The notes under the pieces are model-generated. The model was not told where the DNA came from. It was given only the letters and a program-made list of their open reading frames with translations, and searched no databases. A stretch of 64,000 bases of DNA, taken from NCBI GenBank assembly GCA_016791105.1, contig JAEUNM010000095.1, positions 1 through 64,000 of the forward strand, in the 5' to 3' direction. The DNA comes from Rhodocyclaceae bacterium (lineage in GTDB: Bacteria > Pseudomonadota > Gammaproteobacteria > Burkholderiales > Rhodocyclaceae). This document shows positions 62,080 through 64,000 of the stretch, piece after piece. How positions within the stretch are numbered: the first letter of the stretch is position 1; each line of letters starts with the position of its first letter. The position numbers and the translations under genes were made by a program.

Positions 62080-62313
62080 ATGTACATCGTTGCCATCGCT
62101 TGGAGCTACGTCACGCTGATGATGGCAATCAGCGAAGAAAGCATCGTGGCCGGCGTGCTTACCTTTGTTTTTTACGGGCTTGCACCGCTCGCCTTATTCC
62201 TCTGGATATTCGGTACGCCGGCGCGCAGGCGCGCCAAGCGTGCCTTAGACGCCAAGGCCGGAGAGAGCACTTTGAACGAAGTAGATCGATCCGACACCAA
62301 GCCCGATGAATAA
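62080..62313 (+). CDS. Small conserved two-helix membrane protein divergent from phaC
   Basis: 77 residues (MYIVAIAWSYVTLMMAISEES...), with TTGGAG upstream. Two hydrophobic helices at about 2-18 and 24-44 (VVAGVLTFVFYGLAPLALFLWIF; start counted from residue 22) are followed by a basic then acidic soluble tail. Similar small proteins are common in betaproteobacteria but have no known function. Its last 69 bases overlap, on the other strand, the end of the ZIP transporter gene. Confidence 0.75.
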   Translation: MYIVAIAWSYVTLMMAISEESIVAGVLTFVFYGLAPLALFLWIFGTPARRRAKRALDAKAGESTLNEVDRSDTKPDE

Positions 62314-63024
62314 CACCTGCTCCAGCGTGGCACGCAATTCCGTGCGCCTGTGCAGGCCCGGTATCAAGTCCGCCACGGCCACGTAAATCATGCTTGCAGC
62401 AGCCAGGGCCAGCAGCACGGGGATCATTCCTCGTGCCCGCTCCAGTGCGAAATAGGCAATTACGCCGCCGACCAGGGTCGCCACACTGGACAGCATGTTG
62501 AGCGCAAAGGCGCGCGCGCGCGTGTAGCCGGAATGCAGCAAAATCAGGAAATCGCCAATTTCCTGCGGAATTTCGTGCGCGATGATGGCAAGCGCGGTGA
62601 CCGCCCCCAAAGGGATGCTTTCCATGAATGATGCGGCGATCAAAATTCCGTCCACGAAGTTGTGGAAAGTGTCGCCCACCATGATGAGCACACCGCTGCT
62701 GCGATGGTTGTCATGGCCGCCCGAATGTTCGTGCCCCTCGCATCGCTCCTCGTGGCAGTGACGCCACAGCACCAGTTTTTCGAGCAGGAAAAACAACAGG
62801 ATGCCGGCCAAAATCGTGGCGGTGGCGCGGGCCGGATCGCCGTGATTTTCCAGCGCGTGCGGCAGTACGTCCAGAAACGCAGCGCCCAGCAGGGCGCCGA
62901 TGGCGTAACTGATCAATACGGGCACCCAGTGCGGTCTGGCCTGCCATCCTGCGAAAGCGGCCGCCCCCACGCTGAGCACACCGCCACCGATGGAACTTAC
63001 TACTATCCAGCCCAAAACCGACAT
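62245..63024 (-). CDS. ZIP family divalent metal transporter
   Basis: 259 residues with about eight membrane helices. The metal-pore motif is HEIPQEIGDFLILLHSGYT, and a first one is TFHNFVDGILIAASF. A His/Glu-rich cytoplasmic loop (RHCHEERCEGHEHSGGHDNHR) is near 88-108. Probable importer of zinc or iron. Its 3' end overlaps the small membrane-protein gene convergently. Confidence 0.92.
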   Translation of the reverse strand: MSVLGWIVVSSIGGGVLSVGAAAFAGWQARPHWVPVLISYAIGALLGAAFLDVLPHALENHGDPARATATILAGILLFFLLEKLVLWRHCHEERCEGHEHSGGHDNHRSSGVLIMVGDTFHNFVDGILIAASFMESIPLGAVTALAIIAHEIPQEIGDFLILLHSGYTRARAFALNMLSSVATLVGGVIAYFALERARGMIPVLLALAAASMIYVAVADLIPGLHRRTELRATLEQVLFIGLGVGSIYFVQSALSGLGV

Positions 63025-63152
63025 GTTGCGCGTACCTTGAAGGACCGCGCAGTATAAGCGATTGCATGCGCCATGACGGTGCGCCGCAGGGCCGCGACGG
63101 CAATTCTTATGTTCTGTCGCGACGGCCGCCCGGCCAGTGGGTTAACGAGGCT

Positions 63153-63869
63153 TTAAACGAGCAAGCTGCCGGCGGCAAGACGCAATTGGCGGCCGCAACG
63201 CGACGCCAGCGCTTCATCGTGAGTGACCAGCACGAGCGTAGTGCCCTGGGCGCGGTTCAATTCGAACAGCAGGTCTATCACATCGGCGCCAGTCGCGGCG
63301 TCGAGGTTGCCGGTCGGTTCGTCAGCCAAAAGCAACTTCGGCTCGGTTGCGAAAGCACGCGCCAGCGCAACACGTTGCTGTTCGCCCCCGGACAGGTGTT
63401 TGGGGTAATGCGCGAGGCGCTCGGCAAGCCCAACCCGTCCCAGCCACGCCGCGGCCACGCTGCGCGGGTCCGCCATGCCGGCCAGTTCCAGGGGCAACAT
63501 GACATTTTCCAGCGCGGTCAGCGCCGGCATCAATTGAAAGGACTGGAAAACGAACCCCACCATGCGCCCACGCAGGGCTGCACGCGCGTCCTCATCCAGC
63601 GCGAACAGGCTCTGGCCTGCCAATTCGACCGTTCCGGCGCTAGGCATGTCGAGGCCCGCCAGCAGGCCAAGCAGGGTGGACTTCCCCGAACCGCTGGCGC
63701 CTACGATGGCGCAGGTGGCCCCGGCTGCCAGGTCGAATTCCACGCCCTGCAGTATGGTCAGTTCGGAATTGCCGGACGCCACCCGCTTGGCCAGCCCGCG
63801 GACCTGCAGTAGAGGATTGGCTCGCTCGGTCGAAGCCGGCGGCGCGGCGGTATCAGTGGCTGCGGTCAT
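63153..63869 (-). CDS. ABC transporter ATP-binding protein, LolD/YbbA type
   Basis: 238 residues from the ATG at 63869 ([11 protein letters not shown]). Walker [11 protein letters not shown]-loop VFQSFQLMP, signature [14 protein letters not shown], Walker [13 protein letters not shown] and His-loop LVTHDEAL. It belongs to the MacB/LolD exporter group. The frame's earlier start at 63986 is rejected. The permease should lie downstream, but the next gene on this strand is the ZIP transporter, so the partner is elsewhere. Only about 130 bp remain to the window edge. Confidence 0.9.
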   Translation of the reverse strand: MTAATDTAAPPASTERANPLLQVRGLAKRVASGNSELTILQGVEFDLAAGATCAIVGASGSGKSTLLGLLAGLDMPSAGTVELAGQSLFALDEDARAALRGRMVGFVFQSFQLMPALTALENVMLPLELAGMADPRSVAAAWLGRVGLAERLAHYPKHLSGGEQQRVALARAFATEPKLLLADEPTGNLDAATGADVIDLLFELNRAQGTTLVLVTHDEALASRCGRQLRLAAGSLLV

Positions 63870-64000
63870 GGTCAGGATTGGGCGCACAAAAGCGGGGCAC
63901 GGGATGGACCTTGGGGAATCGCGGGGGCAATTGCGTCGGCGGACAAGCAGGGCATGGCGCAGAACCGCGTCTGACGTTTGCGCCAAGGTTCCTGGGCGGG

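Overview
The window is chromosomal DNA of a high-GC betaproteobacterium. The evidence is a class I polyhydroxybutyrate (PHB) set (phaC, phaB, phaR, two phasins, an intracellular depolymerase), a PEP-CTERM protein, a DmpR/XylR-type regulator, and RecG, DnaE and RimO of betaproteobacterial type. A Rhodocyclales- or Nitrosomonadales-like aromatic degrader is my best guess from gene content. I did not place it phylogenetically.

Region 1 (about 0.3-19.6 kb, all minus strand) is an aromatic catabolic block. Read in transcription order from 19.56 kb it starts with a benzoate/toluate-type ring-hydroxylating dioxygenase (alpha, beta, reductase) and the cis-diol dehydrogenase. Next come a 2Fe-2S ferredoxin, catechol 2,3-dioxygenase, 2-hydroxymuconic semialdehyde dehydrogenase, 2-oxopent-4-enoate hydratase, 4-oxalocrotonate decarboxylase and 4-oxalocrotonate tautomerase. 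A large fused indolepyruvate-type ferredoxin oxidoreductase follows. A branched-chain-type ABC transporter (livK-H-M-G-F), a hemerythrin-like protein, an enoyl-CoA hydratase and a GYD protein end the block. The final two meta-pathway enzymes, the aldolase and the acylating acetaldehyde dehydrogenase, are absent here.

Region 2 (19.6-21.4 kb) is a gene-poor 1.84 kb gap between the operon and a divergent DmpR-family activator (21.4-23.2 kb). It holds a complete sigma-54 control region: a consensus -24/-12 element facing the operon, an IHF-type site, and an upstream palindrome TGTTGC-N3-GCAACA. The same palindrome sits in both phasin promoters, where it looks like the binding site of the PHB regulator PhaR. 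This suggests the aromatic operon may be tied to carbon storage, and it is the most interesting signal in the window.

Region 3 (23.3-33 kb) has two divergent phasin genes with strong sigma-70 promoters and matched operators, a 1391-residue hybrid histidine kinase overlapping a diguanylate cyclase response regulator, a glutathione transferase and the PHB depolymerase. Region 4 (33-45 kb) has a cupin, a ThiS/MoaD-like protein overlapping a beta-propeller protein, recG, a RidA protein, a TPR protein, a membrane CheA-like kinase/CheY/CheX module, and a cysteine hydrolase with a purine-type permease. Two families of intergenic repeats, with units of about 115 and 239 bp, fill the spaces here.

Region 5 (45-58 kb) has dnaE, the tryptophan dioxygenase/kynureninase pair, a PEP-CTERM protein, a 2-hydroxyacid dehydrogenase, a tRNA Ala-Glu-Asp cluster, an FAD-linked oxidase, a patatin-like phospholipase and rimO. 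Region 6 (58-64 kb) is the PHB locus, phaC then phaB then phaR on the minus strand, flanked by a small membrane protein, a ZIP metal transporter and a LolD-type ABC ATPase. phaA is not in the window.
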